A DNA stretch of 64,000 bases from Streptomyces sp. MRC013 (GCF_023614235.1 NZ_CP094264.1:1488001-1552000); one strand, 5' to 3'; shown: positions 54,155 to 63,575, counted from the first letter of the stretch. Notes: generated by a model from the letters alone, not told the origin. Made by a program: numbers and translations.

Positions 54155-55288
54155 ATGACGACGGAAGACGCGGTGCGCGAAGCACTGGCGACGGTGAACG
54201 ACCCCGAGATCCACCGACCGATCACCGAACTCGGCATGGTCAAGTCAGTCGAGGTCGGGGCGGACGGCGCGGTGGCCGTGACCGTGTACCTGACGGTCTC
54301 CGGCTGCCCGATGCGCGAGACGATCACGAAGAACGTGAGCGAGGCGGTCTCCCGCGTCGAGGGCGTCACCCGCGTCGACGTGTCGCTGGACGTCATGGGC
54401 GACGAGCAGCGCAGGGAGCTCGCCGCCGCGCTGCGCGGCACGACCGCCGAGCGCGAGGTGCCCTTCGCGAAGCCCGGCTCGCTGACCCGCGTGTACGCGG
54501 TGGCGTCCGGCAAGGGCGGCGTCGGCAAGTCGTCGGTGACGGTGAACCTCGCCGCCGCGATGGCCGCCGACGGGCTGAAGGTCGGCGTCGTGGACGCCGA
54601 CATCTACGGCCACAGCGTGCCCCGCATGCTGGGCGCGGACGGGCGGCCCACCCAGGTCGAGAACATGATCATGCCGCCGTCCGCGAACGGCGTGAAGGTC
54701 ATCTCGATCGGCATGTTCACCCCCGGCAACGCCCCGGTCGTGTGGCGCGGCCCGATGCTGCACCGGGCGCTCCAGCAGTTCCTCGCGGACGTCTACTGGG
54801 GCGACCTGGACGTGCTGCTGATGGACCTCCCGCCGGGCACGGGCGACATCGCGATCTCCGTGGCGCAGCTGGTGCCGAACGCCGAGATCCTCGTCGTCAC
54901 CACGCCGCAGCAGGCGGCGGCCGAGGTGGCGGAGCGGGCCGGCTCGATCGCCGTGCAGACCCACCAGAAGATCGTCGGCGTGGTGGAGAACATGTCGGGC
55001 CTGCCGTGCCCCCACTGCGGCGAGATGGTCGACGTGTTCGGCACCGGCGGCGGCCAGCGGGTCGCGGACGGGCTGACGCGGACGACCGGCGCGACGGTGC
55101 CGGTGCTCGGCTCGATCCCGATCGACGTACGGCTGCGGGAGGGCGGCGACGAGGGCCGGCCCGTCGTGCTGTCCGACCCCGGCTCCCCGGCCGGCGCGGC
55201 GCTGCGCGCCATCGCGGGCAAGCTCGGCGGACGCCAGCGGGGCCTCGCGGGCATGTCCCTGGGCATCACGCCGCGCAACAAGTTCTGA
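54155..55288 (+). CDS. mrp: Mrp/NBP35-type iron-sulfur cluster carrier ATPase
   Basis: 377 residues. An N-terminal DUF59/MIP18 domain (NDPEIHRPITELGMVKSVEV, SGCPMRETI) is followed by a P-loop with deviant Walker A GKGGVGKSS (about residue 120) and the CPHC pair that holds a transferred cluster. TACCAT lies 7 nt before the ATG, so it is leaderless. It delivers Fe-S clusters to target proteins in the cytoplasm. It is followed by a very strong terminator. Confidence 0.95.
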   Translation: MTTEDAVREALATVNDPEIHRPITELGMVKSVEVGADGAVAVTVYLTVSGCPMRETITKNVSEAVSRVEGVTRVDVSLDVMGDEQRRELAAALRGTTAEREVPFAKPGSLTRVYAVASGKGGVGKSSVTVNLAAAMAADGLKVGVVDADIYGHSVPRMLGADGRPTQVENMIMPPSANGVKVISIGMFTPGNAPVVWRGPMLHRALQQFLADVYWGDLDVLLMDLPPGTGDIAISVAQLVPNAEILVVTTPQQAAAEVAERAGSIAVQTHQKIVGVVENMSGLPCPHCGEMVDVFGTGGGQRVADGLTRTTGATVPVLGSIPIDVRLREGGDEGRPVVLSDPGSPAGAALRAIAGKLGGRQRGLAGMSLGITPRNKF

Positions 55289-55317
55289 GGCGTCCGCGCC
55301 CCGGGCCCACGGCCGCG

Positions 55318-55371
55318 GGGCGCGCCGGAGGGGCGCCGCCCCGTGCGGGGCGGCGCCCCTCCGGCGCGCCC
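55318..55371. terminator. 26-bp perfect palindromic terminator
   Basis: Arms 55318-55343 and 55346-55371 are perfectly complementary around a 2-nt loop. It separates mrp from the convergent hypothetical gene. Confidence 0.88.
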
Positions 55372-55392
55372 GGACCCCTCCGGGGCTTCCGG

Positions 55393-56046
55393 TCAGGCGT
55401 ACGCGGAGATGTCCGCGACGACGGTGAACGCGAGTCCGTACGCGCTCATCCCGCGCCCGTACGCGCCCAGGTGGACGTCGCGGGCGGTGCTCCCGGCGAG
55501 GACCCAGCCGAACGCGGACTCGCGGTAGTGGAACGGCCGCGGCGCGCCGTCCACGGGCAGCGACAGCGTCGTCCAGGCGGGCCCCTCCAGGTCGTGGGCG
55601 AGCTCGAACGCGGTCTCCGTCTGCTGGTCCAGCCACTCGTCGCGCAGCGCGTGGTCGAGCTGGGGCGGCCAGGTGTACGCGAGGAGCCCCGAGCCGGCCA
55701 GCCAGGCGGCGGAGGACACGCTCGTGGCGTCCAGGACGCCGGTGCCGTCGCCGCGCACGGGGTGGGCCGCGACGGTGACGACGACCGCGAAGGCACCGGG
55801 TTCCCGGGCCGCGGCCTCGGGACGTATGGAGGGCTCCTCGCCGTGGCCGGTCGAACCGTGCCGGACGGTGCCGTCCGCCGCCGTGCCCACCTGCGTCAGC
55901 CAGCGCGGGCCGGTGAACGCCTCGTCCAGCCCGTACCAGGGGAAGGGCGCCCGCAGGTAGCCGTCGAGGGCGCGGCCCCCCTCGGGCGTGGATGCGCCGC
56001 CGGGCACCGGTCGTACCCGCCCTTCCGCCCGTCTCGTGGTCTCCAT
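55393..56046 (-). CDS. hypothetical protein
   Basis: 217 residues without membrane segments or signal peptide. The middle is beta-rich (GAFAVVVTVAAHPVRGDGTGVLDATSV; WLAGSGLLAYTWPPQLDHALRDEWLDQQTETAFELAHDLEGPAWTTLSLPVDGAPRPFHYRESAFGWVLAGSTARDVHLGAYGRG). Coding bias is normal and the protein looks folded. No family recognised. It precedes tatB in the direction away from it, separated by about 120 nt. Confidence 0.75.
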   Translation of the reverse strand: METTRRAEGRVRPVPGGASTPEGGRALDGYLRAPFPWYGLDEAFTGPRWLTQVGTAADGTVRHGSTGHGEEPSIRPEAAAREPGAFAVVVTVAAHPVRGDGTGVLDATSVSSAAWLAGSGLLAYTWPPQLDHALRDEWLDQQTETAFELAHDLEGPAWTTLSLPVDGAPRPFHYRESAFGWVLAGSTARDVHLGAYGRGMSAYGLAFTVVADISAYA

Positions 56047-56165
56047 CTGCCCGGCCGCCTCCTCGATCCGTTCGAACAGGGGGAGAGGATATCCACCCGG
56101 GCCCGGCCCGGGCCGCAGGACCGTCCCCCGGAGGGGCGTCCGGTGGCCCGGGTGGCCCAGTCCGT

Positions 56166-56582
56166 TCAGGTGGCGTCCGCGTCGAAGGGGGGCCGCTCGG
56201 CGGCCTCGGGGGCCTCGCGCTTCCTCAGGGGGTCGGGCGCCGCCGGGGCGGGGGCGGTTCCCCTGACGGCGCCGGCGACCTCGTCGATCTCCTTGCGGAG
56301 GTCGAAGCTGCTGCGCAGCTCCTGGAGGTCCTTCAGGTCGTGGTTCTCCGACAGCTGCTTGCGGATGAACGTCTTCGGGTTGAGGTCCTCGAACTCGAAG
56401 TCCTTGAACTCGGGTCCGAGCTCGCTGCGGATGTCCTGCTTGGCGCTCTCGGAGAAGGTCCGGATCTTGCGGATGAAGCGGCTGATGTCCTGGATGAGCT
56501 GGGGCAGCTTGTCGGGACCCCAGATGAGCACGGCGAGGATCACCAGCGTCACCACCTCGAGTCCGCCTATGTCACTGAACAC
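56166..56582 (-). CDS. tatB: Sec-independent translocase subunit TatB
   Basis: 138 residues. An N-terminal membrane helix, hinge and amphipathic helix (FSDIGGLEVVTLVILAVLIWGPDKLPQLIQDISRFIRKI) followed by a charged cytoplasmic tail is diagnostic of TatB. It works with TatC as twin-arginine substrate receptor. GTG start. 89 nt downstream of htrA on the same strand, as in mycobacteria. Confidence 0.94.
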   Translation of the reverse strand: MFSDIGGLEVVTLVILAVLIWGPDKLPQLIQDISRFIRKIRTFSESAKQDIRSELGPEFKDFEFEDLNPKTFIRKQLSENHDLKDLQELRSSFDLRKEIDEVAGAVRGTAPAPAAPDPLRKREAPEAAERPPFDADAT

Positions 56583-56671
56583 CTTGCTCCTCCTCGGGTC
56601 TCCGCCGAACCAAGGTACCCGCTCCGCCCGTGCGGCGGGGCTTCCGCCGGGGCCGCCGGCCGGCCGTCCGC

Positions 56672-58414
56672 TCAGTCGTCCGCCGACGAGCCCAGGGTGA
56701 GGGTCCGGGACGAGTCCCGGCCGCCGCGCCGCACGGTGAGGCGGAGGTCCTCGCCGGGCCGGTGGGCGCGGATCTTGGCGATCAGCTCCTCGGCGTCGTG
56801 GACGCGTTCGCCGTCGACCTCGGTGATGACGTCGCCGGGGCGGATGCCCGCCCCGGCGGCGGGCCCGCCCGGGGTGACGGGCGCGCCGCCGTCCCGGGCC
56901 TCGTCCGCGACGCGGGCGCCGTCGCCGGTGAACCCCATGTCGAGGCTGACGCCGATGACGGGGTGCGTGGCCCTGCCGGTGTTGATGAGCTCCTCGGCGA
57001 CGCGCTTGCCCTGGTTGATGGGGATGGCGAAGCCCAGGCCGATCGAGCCGGACTGGCCGTCGTCGATGCCGGAGCCGCTGTCGGCGGCGCGGATGGCGCT
57101 GTTGACGCCGATGACGCGGGCCTGCGAGTCGAGGAGCGGACCGCCGGAGTTGCCCGGGTTTATGGGGGCGTCGGTCTGGAGGGCGTCGACGTAGCTGACG
57201 TCGCTGTCGTCGCCCTTGCCGCCGCCCGCGGTGATGGGGCGGCCCTTGGCGCTGATGATGCCGGAGGTGACGGTGTTCTGGAGGTCGAAGGGCGCGCCGA
57301 TGGCGACGACCGGGTCGCCGACGCGGACGCCGTCGGAGTCGCCGAGCGGGAGGGGCGCGAGGTTCGACACCCCGGTGACCCGGACGACGGCGAGGTCGTA
57401 GCCGCTGTCGCCGCCGACGAGGGTGGCTCCGGCGGTCTGGCCGCCGCTGAAGGTGACGGTGATGTCCCCGTCCCCGTCCGCGGAGTCGACCACGTGGTGG
57501 TTGGTGAGGATGTGGCCGCGCTCGTCGAGGACGAAGCCGGTGCCGGTGCCCTGTTCCCCGCCTCCGCTGACGTGGAGGGTGACGACGCCGGGCAGGGCGC
57601 GGGCGGCGATGCCGGCGACGCTGTCGGGGGCGCGGTCCCCGGCGTCCGCGGCGGCCTGGGGCAGCTCGACGGTGGTGAAGCCGCCGTTGCGCTCGACGTA
57701 CGCGCCGACCGCGCCGCCGAGGACACCGGTGAGCAGCGCGAACACCAGCGCGCCGGCGAGCCCCAGGCCCCTGCGCGACCGCCGCGGCCGCGCGGCGTCC
57801 GGGTGGCCGGTGAGCGGCTGCGCGGGCTGCGGCGCGGCGGGGCCGGTCCAGGGGTCGTACCGTCCCCATCCCGCGGGCGCGGGCGGGTGGCCGTGCGGGG
57901 GCGCAGGGGTGCCGTGGGCGGCCGCGGGACCGGCCGGGGGCCGCTGTACGGGGGGCGCGGGCGCCCAGGGCCCCGGCTCGCCGTAGGGCGGCGTCCGGTA
58001 CTCGTCGGGCTCGTGCAGGGAGCCGGTGTTCCCGGCGGGGTGTCCGGGCGCGGCGGCCACGGCCGGGGCGGCGGGCGGGGCCGCGGCCGGCGTTCCGGGC
58101 GCGGCGCCGGTCCCGTCGCCGGGGCCGCCCCGTGCCGTCGGCCGGGCCGGGCCGCCGCGGGCGGCGTCCGGCTCGGCCGGGGACGGTCCGGGGGTGCTCC
58201 CGGCGGGCGCCGGCCGCGTCCGCGGTGCGGGACCGCCCTCCCCGGCGGCCGGGAGCGCGTCCGCGGCCGCGGACGGGTCCGCCCCGGGCCGCGCCGGCGG
58301 TACGGGGTGCGCGGGCCCCGGCGGGCCGTCCGCCGGGCGCGTCGGGGCGGGGTTCGAGGGTGCGGGGCGGTTCCCCCACGTTCGTCTCGGCTGCGTGGGC
58401 TTCCCGTCGTCCAT
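56672..58414 (-). CDS. htrA: HtrA/DegP-family membrane serine protease with PDZ domain
   Basis: 580 residues. A long disordered Pro/Gly N-terminus (about 200 residues) and one membrane helix (LGLAGALVFALLTGVLGGAVGAYV) precede a trypsin-like domain with the triad His (LTNHHVVD), Asp (SGYDLAVV) and Ser (NPGNSGGPLL), then a PDZ domain (HPVIGVSLDMGF...GIRPGDVITEVDGERV). The protease faces outside and handles misfolded envelope proteins. GGGGAGAGC precedes the ATG. 10 nt after rseA, so in one operon. Confidence 0.94.
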   Translation of the reverse strand: MDDGKPTQPRRTWGNRPAPSNPAPTRPADGPPGPAHPVPPARPGADPSAAADALPAAGEGGPAPRTRPAPAGSTPGPSPAEPDAARGGPARPTARGGPGDGTGAAPGTPAAAPPAAPAVAAAPGHPAGNTGSLHEPDEYRTPPYGEPGPWAPAPPVQRPPAGPAAAHGTPAPPHGHPPAPAGWGRYDPWTGPAAPQPAQPLTGHPDAARPRRSRRGLGLAGALVFALLTGVLGGAVGAYVERNGGFTTVELPQAAADAGDRAPDSVAGIAARALPGVVTLHVSGGGEQGTGTGFVLDERGHILTNHHVVDSADGDGDITVTFSGGQTAGATLVGGDSGYDLAVVRVTGVSNLAPLPLGDSDGVRVGDPVVAIGAPFDLQNTVTSGIISAKGRPITAGGGKGDDSDVSYVDALQTDAPINPGNSGGPLLDSQARVIGVNSAIRAADSGSGIDDGQSGSIGLGFAIPINQGKRVAEELINTGRATHPVIGVSLDMGFTGDGARVADEARDGGAPVTPGGPAAGAGIRPGDVITEVDGERVHDAEELIAKIRAHRPGEDLRLTVRRGGRDSSRTLTLGSSADD

Positions 58415-58424
58415 GCTCTCCCCG

Positions 58425-59336
58425 CTACTGGCCACTCAGCGCCCTTCCGGCGCCCCCGACCGTGGATTCAACCAGGTGTGCCGGGGTGCCGCTCACGGTG
58501 GCGGGGGGTGTCCGGTACGAAGGGCGGCGGGAGACCGGCACCGGGTCGGGAGCGCTCGCCAGGGGCAGGGCGCCGGCACCGATCAGGGGGGACACCGCGT
58601 GGAGGAACGGCGGAGCCGTCGGACGTCCCGTCCGGACCTGCGCACCCGGCAGCAGGGGCCCGGGCCGGTCGGCGAACCGGCCCGGGCCGGCGCTCGCGGT
58701 GGAGCGGCGGCGCGGGCCCTCGAGGGGCGCGGCGGGCTGCCCGGCGGACGGCGACCGCAGCGGCGTCACGCTGCTCCCGGGTGCCTCGCCCCGCGCCTCG
58801 ACCACCCCGGCCGTCGGTATCGCGCCGCCCAGTGCGATCGCCGCGAACGAGACGGCGCTGGCCGCCGCGAACGCGAACCTCCGGCCGAGCCACACGGACC
58901 GCTCCACCTCCCGGCCGGGCTGGTGGATCCGGAAGCCCCCGCGCGCGGACGGCGCGCGCCCGCCCGCGGGGAGGTGGCCGAAGCCCCCGGGTCCCGCCCG
59001 GAACGGGTCGGGGCCGGGCCGCCCGGTGGTGTCCGGGGGAGACCCGGTGCGCCGGGGGCCGGTCCCCGGGCCGCCGTCCGCGAACGGCGGTCCGCCGCTC
59101 CCCCCGGGCAGCCCCTGAAGGCGTGCGAGCAGCCCCGCGGGGGGCGGCGGGGGTGCGGACTCGGCGAAGAAGCTCTTGACGCGGCGCTGCGCGTCGGCTT
59201 CGGCCTTGCAGCGGGCGCAGGTCGCCAGGTGGGCGAGGACCCGCTCACGGGCGTCGTGGCCCAGCTCGCCGTCGACGAGCGCGGCGAGCCGGTCCCCCAG
59301 ATGGTGTTCCGCGGGGGTCGGACGTGCGCCACTCAC
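58425..59336 (-). CDS. rseA: RseA-type zinc-finger anti-sigma factor
   Basis: 303 residues. The ZAS motif (HLATCARC, about residues 36-43, preceded by [14 protein letters not shown]) is near the N-terminus. A single membrane helix ([20 protein letters not shown]) is near residue 155. The remainder is outside and Pro/Gly-rich, with no domain. Its start overlaps the sigma factor stop (GTGA), so the partner proteins are made in a fixed ratio. Proteolysis of the outer part would free the sigma factor. Confidence 0.92.
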   Translation of the reverse strand: MSGARPTPAEHHLGDRLAALVDGELGHDARERVLAHLATCARCKAEADAQRRVKSFFAESAPPPPPAGLLARLQGLPGGSGGPPFADGGPGTGPRRTGSPPDTTGRPGPDPFRAGPGGFGHLPAGGRAPSARGGFRIHQPGREVERSVWLGRRFAFAAASAVSFAAIALGGAIPTAGVVEARGEAPGSSVTPLRSPSAGQPAAPLEGPRRRSTASAGPGRFADRPGPLLPGAQVRTGRPTAPPFLHAVSPLIGAGALPLASAPDPVPVSRRPSYRTPPATVSGTPAHLVESTVGGAGRALSGQ

Positions 59337-60118
59337 GCGGCTCCGCCCTCCCCGCCCACGGCGACGAAGGCGCGCCCGGTGACGGGGCGCTGCCCGGCCC
59401 GCGCCTCGGGCGACCGGTGCTTGAGCGCCTTGCGCAGGTGCGAGCGGCCGCGGTGGATCCGGCTGCGGACCGTGCCGAGCTTCACGCCGAGCGTCGCGGC
59501 GATCTCCTCGTACGACAGGCCCTCGATGTCGCACAGCACGACGGCCGCGCGGAACTCCGGCGCCAGCGTGTCCAGCGCCTGCTGCACGTCCGCGTCGAAG
59601 TGGGTGTCGTGGAAGGCCTGCTGGGGCGACGGGTCGCGGCTGGGCAGCCGCTCCGCGGCGTCCTCGCCGAGCGCGTCGAAGCGGATGCGCTGCTTGCGCC
59701 GCACCGTGTCCAGGAAGAGGTTCGTGGTGATGCGGTGCAGCCAGCCCTCGAACGTGCCCGGCGTGTACGTCGACAGGGAGCGGAAGACGCGGACGAAGAC
59801 CTCCTGCGTGAGGTCCTCGGCGTCGTGCTGGTTGCCCGTCAGGCGGTAGGCGAGGCGGTAGACGCGCCCGCTGTGCGTGCTGACGATCTCCTCCCAGGTC
59901 GGAGGAGCCCACGCCTGCGATTCCGCATCCGATGCGAAGGTCGCCGTCGTGGCTGCGGTCTCGGTGGCGGCGCGGGTGCTGTCAGCGATCTCGGTCACGG
60001 ATTTCGGCTCACCCGCCGACCCGAGGAAGCGCCGCAGCCGCAGCGCCCCTCTCCGATCCACAGGCGCAGCCGCACCTCCCCTGTCGGCTCTGGTGGTGTC
60101 CAGTGGAGCCCCTACCAT
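59333..60118 (-). CDS. ECF sigma factor, envelope stress type
   Basis: 261 residues. A divergent N-terminal extension (about 65 residues) precedes sigma region 2 ([55 protein letters not shown]) and region 4 ([51 protein letters not shown]). Position and length fit mycobacterial SigE, where it is followed by rseA, htrA and tatB. In Streptomyces the name sigE belongs to another gene, so I give none. Start taken at ATG 60118, with GAGGTG in front. The upstream region is AT-rich. Confidence 0.92.
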   Translation of the reverse strand: MVGAPLDTTRADRGGAAAPVDRRGALRLRRFLGSAGEPKSVTEIADSTRAATETAATTATFASDAESQAWAPPTWEEIVSTHSGRVYRLAYRLTGNQHDAEDLTQEVFVRVFRSLSTYTPGTFEGWLHRITTNLFLDTVRRKQRIRFDALGEDAAERLPSRDPSPQQAFHDTHFDADVQQALDTLAPEFRAAVVLCDIEGLSYEEIAATLGVKLGTVRSRIHRGRSHLRKALKHRSPEARAGQRPVTGRAFVAVGGEGGAA

Positions 60119-60291
60119 AGCCACCTCGCCCGTTAGCTCCGGATAAGAATCTTTACGAGAATTTGGGGCCGACTTCGGTCCTTGGTCCTCCCGGTCCTCC
60201 CCACCCCTTCCCAACGCCCGGTCCCATCTGCGGGTTCCCGGCGGCGAGCGGCTACAGTCACCGTTGCCGCCTACGGGAACAGGAGAGGGTC

Positions 60292-60927
60292 ATTACCGCC
60301 AACCGGCAGACGAGCTGGGCCTTCGCCGACGCCTTCGCCGCCGAGGACGAAGCGCTGCACTGGGCCCGCGACCGGGCCCGGGAGGCAGGGGTGCCCTCGG
60401 TGTCCCCCGGCACCGGTGCCGCGTTGCGGATGCTCGCCGCCACGGCGGACGCCAAGGCCGTCGCGGAGATCGGTACGGGTACCGGCGTCTCCGGGATCTA
60501 CCTGCTGCTGGGCATGCGGCCGGACGGGGTGCTGACCACCGTGGACCCGGAGCCGGACCGGCAGCAGTTCGCCAGGCAGGCGTTCCGGGCGGCGGGGTTC
60601 GCCGGGAACCGGGCGCGCTTCATCCCGGGCCGGGCGCTGGACGTGCTGCCGAGGCTGGCCGACGGCGGGTACGACGTGGTCTTCTGCGACGGCGACCGCG
60701 CCGAGTACCCGGCGTACCTCGACGAGTCCCTGCGGCTGCTGCGGCCGGGCGGACTGGTGTGCTTCGAGGGCGTGTTCGCGGACGGCCGCACGGTCGACTC
60801 GGGCGCCCAGCCGGTCGAGGTGCTGACGCTGCGGGAGTTGCTGCGCACGGTGCGGGAGAGCGGCGAGCTGGTGCCGTCCCTGCTGCCGGTCGGTGACGGG
60901 CTGCTCTGCGCCGTGCGCCGCGGCTGA
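60292..60927 (+). CDS. O-methyltransferase with probable ATT start
   Basis: About 211 residues. SAM-binding glycine-rich motif EIGTGTGVSGIYLLLGM (about residue 63), DPEPDRQQFARQAFRAAG, YDVVFCDGDRAEYPAYLDESLRLLRPGGLVCFEG. A catechol-type fold; substrate unknown. GGAGAGG lies 3 nt before ATT (60292), and no ATG/GTG/TTG is in frame between the TACAGT promoter (60253-60258) and the conserved part, so ATT initiation is the best reading. It lies beside the ECF sigma operon in mycobacteria too. Confidence 0.85.
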   Translation: MTANRQTSWAFADAFAAEDEALHWARDRAREAGVPSVSPGTGAALRMLAATADAKAVAEIGTGTGVSGIYLLLGMRPDGVLTTVDPEPDRQQFARQAFRAAGFAGNRARFIPGRALDVLPRLADGGYDVVFCDGDRAEYPAYLDESLRLLRPGGLVCFEGVFADGRTVDSGAQPVEVLTLRELLRTVRESGELVPSLLPVGDGLLCAVRRG

Positions 60928-60999
60928 CCGGCGCCGCGACGCCCGCGGACCGTCCGGGCCCCGCGCGCCGCGCGGACCCCGCCCCTCCGGGAACGCGAT

Positions 61000-61032
61000 C
61001 GCCCCGGCGCGGTGGGAACACCGGCCGGGGCG
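61000..61032. terminator. hairpin between O-methyltransferase and DUF3117 genes
   Basis: A 9-bp inverted repeat (61000-61008 with 61024-61032) around a 15-nt loop, in the gap between convergent genes. Confidence 0.6.
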
Positions 61033-61057
61033 AATCGGGAAAACGTGGGCGTAAGCG

Positions 61058-61225
61058 TCAGCTCGTGACCTTCTTCAGCTCCTCGCCGAGGGCTACGGCC
61101 TCGTCCGGGGTCAGCTCGACGACGAGCCGACCGCCGCCTTCGAGCGGAACGCGCATGACGATGCCCCGCCCCTCCTTGGTCACCTCGAGCGGGCCGTCGC
61201 CCGTCCGCGGCTTCATGGCCGCCAT
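61058..61225 (-). CDS. DUF3117 protein
   Basis: 55 residues: MKPRTGDGPLEVTKEGRGIV then LEGGGRLVVELTPDEAVALGEELKKV. It matches the DUF3117 family, a tiny, nearly invariant protein found in almost all actinobacteria. Role unknown. AGGAAGGGGAACGAGC precedes the ATG. Its own promoter lies at 61316-61345. Confidence 0.94.
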   Translation of the reverse strand: MAAMKPRTGDGPLEVTKEGRGIVMRVPLEGGGRLVVELTPDEAVALGEELKKVTS

Positions 61226-61315
61226 GCTCGTTCCCCTTCCTGAAACCAGCTCACCGTTCAGCCGACGGCCCCATGGAAGGGCGCGGACCGGCGTCGAACA
61301 CATTGCTTCCAGGCC

Positions 61316-61345
61316 ATTATCCCGCATGGCGACACCCGATGACCA
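61316..61345 (-). promoter_or_regulatory. promoter of the DUF3117 gene
   Basis: On the minus strand: -10 GATAAT (61316-61321), 18-bp spacer, -35 TGGTCA (61340-61345). The -10 is close to consensus. Another TTGACG (61452-61457) points the other way toward the enoyl-CoA hydratase gene. Confidence 0.6.
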
Positions 61346-61536
61346 ACATCGGATCGCATCGTTTGCACAATATGATCTCACAAACCCACCCATTTCGGCG
61401 ATCCGGCTGCCGTACCCCGCCATCGCGGCGCCCGATGCGGGGCGCCGTCGTTTGACGCAGGTCACATGCCGGAGTCCGATGATCTCCGTCATGCTGGGCG
61501 GGACACGACCACCGGAGCCGCAAAGGGGACCCCGCC

Positions 61537-62319
61537 ATGGCCGACACCGTGCTGTACGAGGTGAGCGAAGGGCTCGCGACCGTCACCATCAACCGGCCCG
61601 ACGCGATGAACGCGCTGAACACCGAGGCGAAGGACGCGCTGCGGGAGGCCCTGGAGGCCGCGGGCGCCGACTCCGCCGTGCGCGCGGTGCTGCTGACCGC
61701 GGCGGGCCGGGCGTTCTGCGTGGGCCAGGACCTCAAGGAGCACGTGCAGTCGCTGACCGGCGAGGACGCGATGCGGACGGTGCGGGAGCACTACAACCCG
61801 ATCGTCCGGGCGATCGCCGGGATGCCGAAGCCGGTGGTGGCCGGGGTGAACGGGGTCGCGGCGGGCGCCGGCTTCGGCTTCGCGCTGGCGGCGGACTACC
61901 GGGTCGTCGCCGACACGGCCTCGTTCAACACGTCCTTCGCGGGCGTGGCGCTCAGCGCCGACTCGGGCATCTCGTGGACGCTGCCCCGCCTGGTCGGCGC
62001 CGCCCGCGCCGCCGACCTGATGCTGTTCCCGCGCTCGCTGTCCGCGCGGGAGGCGTACGACCTGGGCCTGGTCGGCAGGCTGGTGCCGGCCGCCGAGCTG
62101 GCCGCGGAGGCGGAGCGGACCGCCCGCGCCCTCGCGGCGGGCCCCACGCTCGCGTACGCGTCGATCAAGGAGGCCATGGCGTACGGCGCCGGGCACACCC
62201 TGGCGGAGACCCTGGAGAAGGAGGACGAGCTCCAGACCCGGGCCGGCGCCTCCGAGGACCACCGGATCGCGGTGGAGGCGTTCCTCGCGAAGGAGAAGCC
62301 GGAGTACGTCGGCCGCTAG
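61537..62319 (+). CDS. enoyl-CoA hydratase/isomerase family protein
   Basis: 260 residues of the crotonase fold. The oxyanion loops (AFCVGQDLKEHV and GVAAGAGFGFALAADYRV) are present. Of the two catalytic Glu of classical hydratases, the first region reads AGAGFGF and the second ALSADSG, which is closer to PaaG-type isomerases. It may act in phenylacetate or fatty acid breakdown. AAAGGGG precedes the ATG. The stop overlaps the convergent tag gene in a shared CTAG. Confidence 0.88.
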   Translation: MADTVLYEVSEGLATVTINRPDAMNALNTEAKDALREALEAAGADSAVRAVLLTAAGRAFCVGQDLKEHVQSLTGEDAMRTVREHYNPIVRAIAGMPKPVVAGVNGVAAGAGFGFALAADYRVVADTASFNTSFAGVALSADSGISWTLPRLVGAARAADLMLFPRSLSAREAYDLGLVGRLVPAAELAAEAERTARALAAGPTLAYASIKEAMAYGAGHTLAETLEKEDELQTRAGASEDHRIAVEAFLAKEKPEYVGR

Positions 62320-62924
62320 GAGGCCGGGGCCGCGGCGGGCGGGCGCGCGGTGCGGGCGACGCAGTCCGACAGGTGGTCGTCGACCAGGCCGCACGCCTGC
62401 ATCAGCGCGTACGCCGTGGTGGGCCCGACGAAGCGGATGCCGCGCCGCTTCAGGGCCTTCGCCAGGGCCGTCGACTCGGGCGTGACCGCCGGGACGTCCG
62501 CGAGCGTGCGCGGGGCCGGGCGGGCCGCCGGGTCCGGCGCGTGGGACCAGACCAGTCCGTCGAGCTCGCCGGGTTCCCACCCGGCGAGCAGGCGCGCGTT
62601 GGCGAGCGTCGCGTCGATCTTGGCGCGGTTGCGGATGATGCCCTCGTCGGCGAGCAGCCGCTCCCGGTCGGCCTCCGTGAAGGCGGCGACCTCGGCGATC
62701 CGGAAACCGGCGAAGGCCCGCCGGAAGCCCTCCCGGCGGCGCAGGACGGTGATCCACGACAGGCCGGACTGGAACGCCTCCAGGCTCAGCCGTTCGAACA
62801 GCGCGTCGTCGCCGTGGACCGGGCGGCCCCACTCGCCGTCGTGGTAGGGGAGGTAGTCGGGGGTCGAGAGGCCCCACGGGCAGCGCGGCGCGCCGTCCGG
62901 CCCGGGCACCGCCCCGCCGGTCAC
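62316..62924 (-). CDS. tag: DNA-3-methyladenine glycosylase I
   Basis: 202 residues. Tag motifs: CPWGLSTPDYLPYHDGEWGRPVHGDDALFERLSLEAFQSGLSWITVLRRREGFRRAF and RGIRFVGPTTAYALMQACGLVDDH. The first part holds the YHDxEWG signature of the family and the zinc ligand Cys. It removes 3-methyladenine from alkylated DNA, as a partner of the ATL protein in the same window. GTG start overlaps the upstream gene's stop (GTGA). Confidence 0.95.
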   Translation of the reverse strand: MTGGAVPGPDGAPRCPWGLSTPDYLPYHDGEWGRPVHGDDALFERLSLEAFQSGLSWITVLRRREGFRRAFAGFRIAEVAAFTEADRERLLADEGIIRNRAKIDATLANARLLAGWEPGELDGLVWSHAPDPAARPAPRTLADVPAVTPESTALAKALKRRGIRFVGPTTAYALMQACGLVDDHLSDCVARTARPPAAAPAS

Positions 62925-63462
62925 CGGTCGCCCTCGCCGTCCCGCGTGTCGCGGCTCCCGCGGCCGTCGCGCGCCTCGCGGCCCTCGCGTTCGCCGGAAC
63001 CGGGGAACTCACCACGGCCGGTGGGCTTCCCGTGCCCAGCGGGCTCCCCGCCGCCGGTCGGCTCCTCGCGGCCGCTGGGCCGGCCGTCGCCTGCGGGGCC
63101 GCCGTGGCCCGTGGGGCCGTCGTGCCGGGGGGTGCGGCGAAGAGGTCCGCGCGGCCGGAGGCCGTGGCCTGCGCGCCGGCCAGCGCGGACTCCAGCTCCG
63201 CGATCCGGGCGTCCCGCTCCGCGAGCTCTGCGGCCAGCCGGTCCAGGACGTCGTCGACCTCGTCCATCCGGTAGCCGCGGGGCGCCAGCGGGAGCCGCAG
63301 CGCCTCGACGTCGGCGCGGCTGACCGGCCGGGTGAGCGGCAGCGGGTCGACCAGGTGCTCCGGCGGCGCCTCGGGCAGCACCTCGCTCTCCGCGCCGCCG
63401 ACCACCGCGAGGGTCACCGCGGCCACGACGACGACCATCGCTACAGCCAAGAACCAGAACAC
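62921..63462 (-). CDS. DivIVA-domain membrane protein, frameshifted as sequenced
   Basis: From GTG 63462: an N-terminal membrane helix (FWFLAVAMVVVVAAVTLAVVGG), then a DivIVA-type motif (LPLAPRGYRMDEVDDVLDRLAAELAERDARIAELESAL) with a short coiled coil. The frame breaks at a G6 run (63127-63132). In the -1 frame the protein continues as a Gly/Pro/His-rich tail to the stop at 62921, which overlaps the tag start. One added base would give about 180 residues. The family lies between folP2 and tag in mycobacteria as well. It probably anchors to curved membrane. Confidence 0.8.
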
Positions 63463-63575
63463 AGTGCGCCTCTCCCGGGACCGGAAACATGGAGCGTAGA
63501 ACGTCCGGTGCCGATCGTGCCACGCGGTCGCGGCGGTTAGGGTCGCGGGGACGCCACACGAGGAGGACTTGCGGG

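Noticed and set aside
60163..60291. N-terminal extension of the O-methyltransferase from ATG 60163
   Set aside because: The segment is Pro/Gly-rich, not conserved in my memory of the family, and contains the likely promoter.
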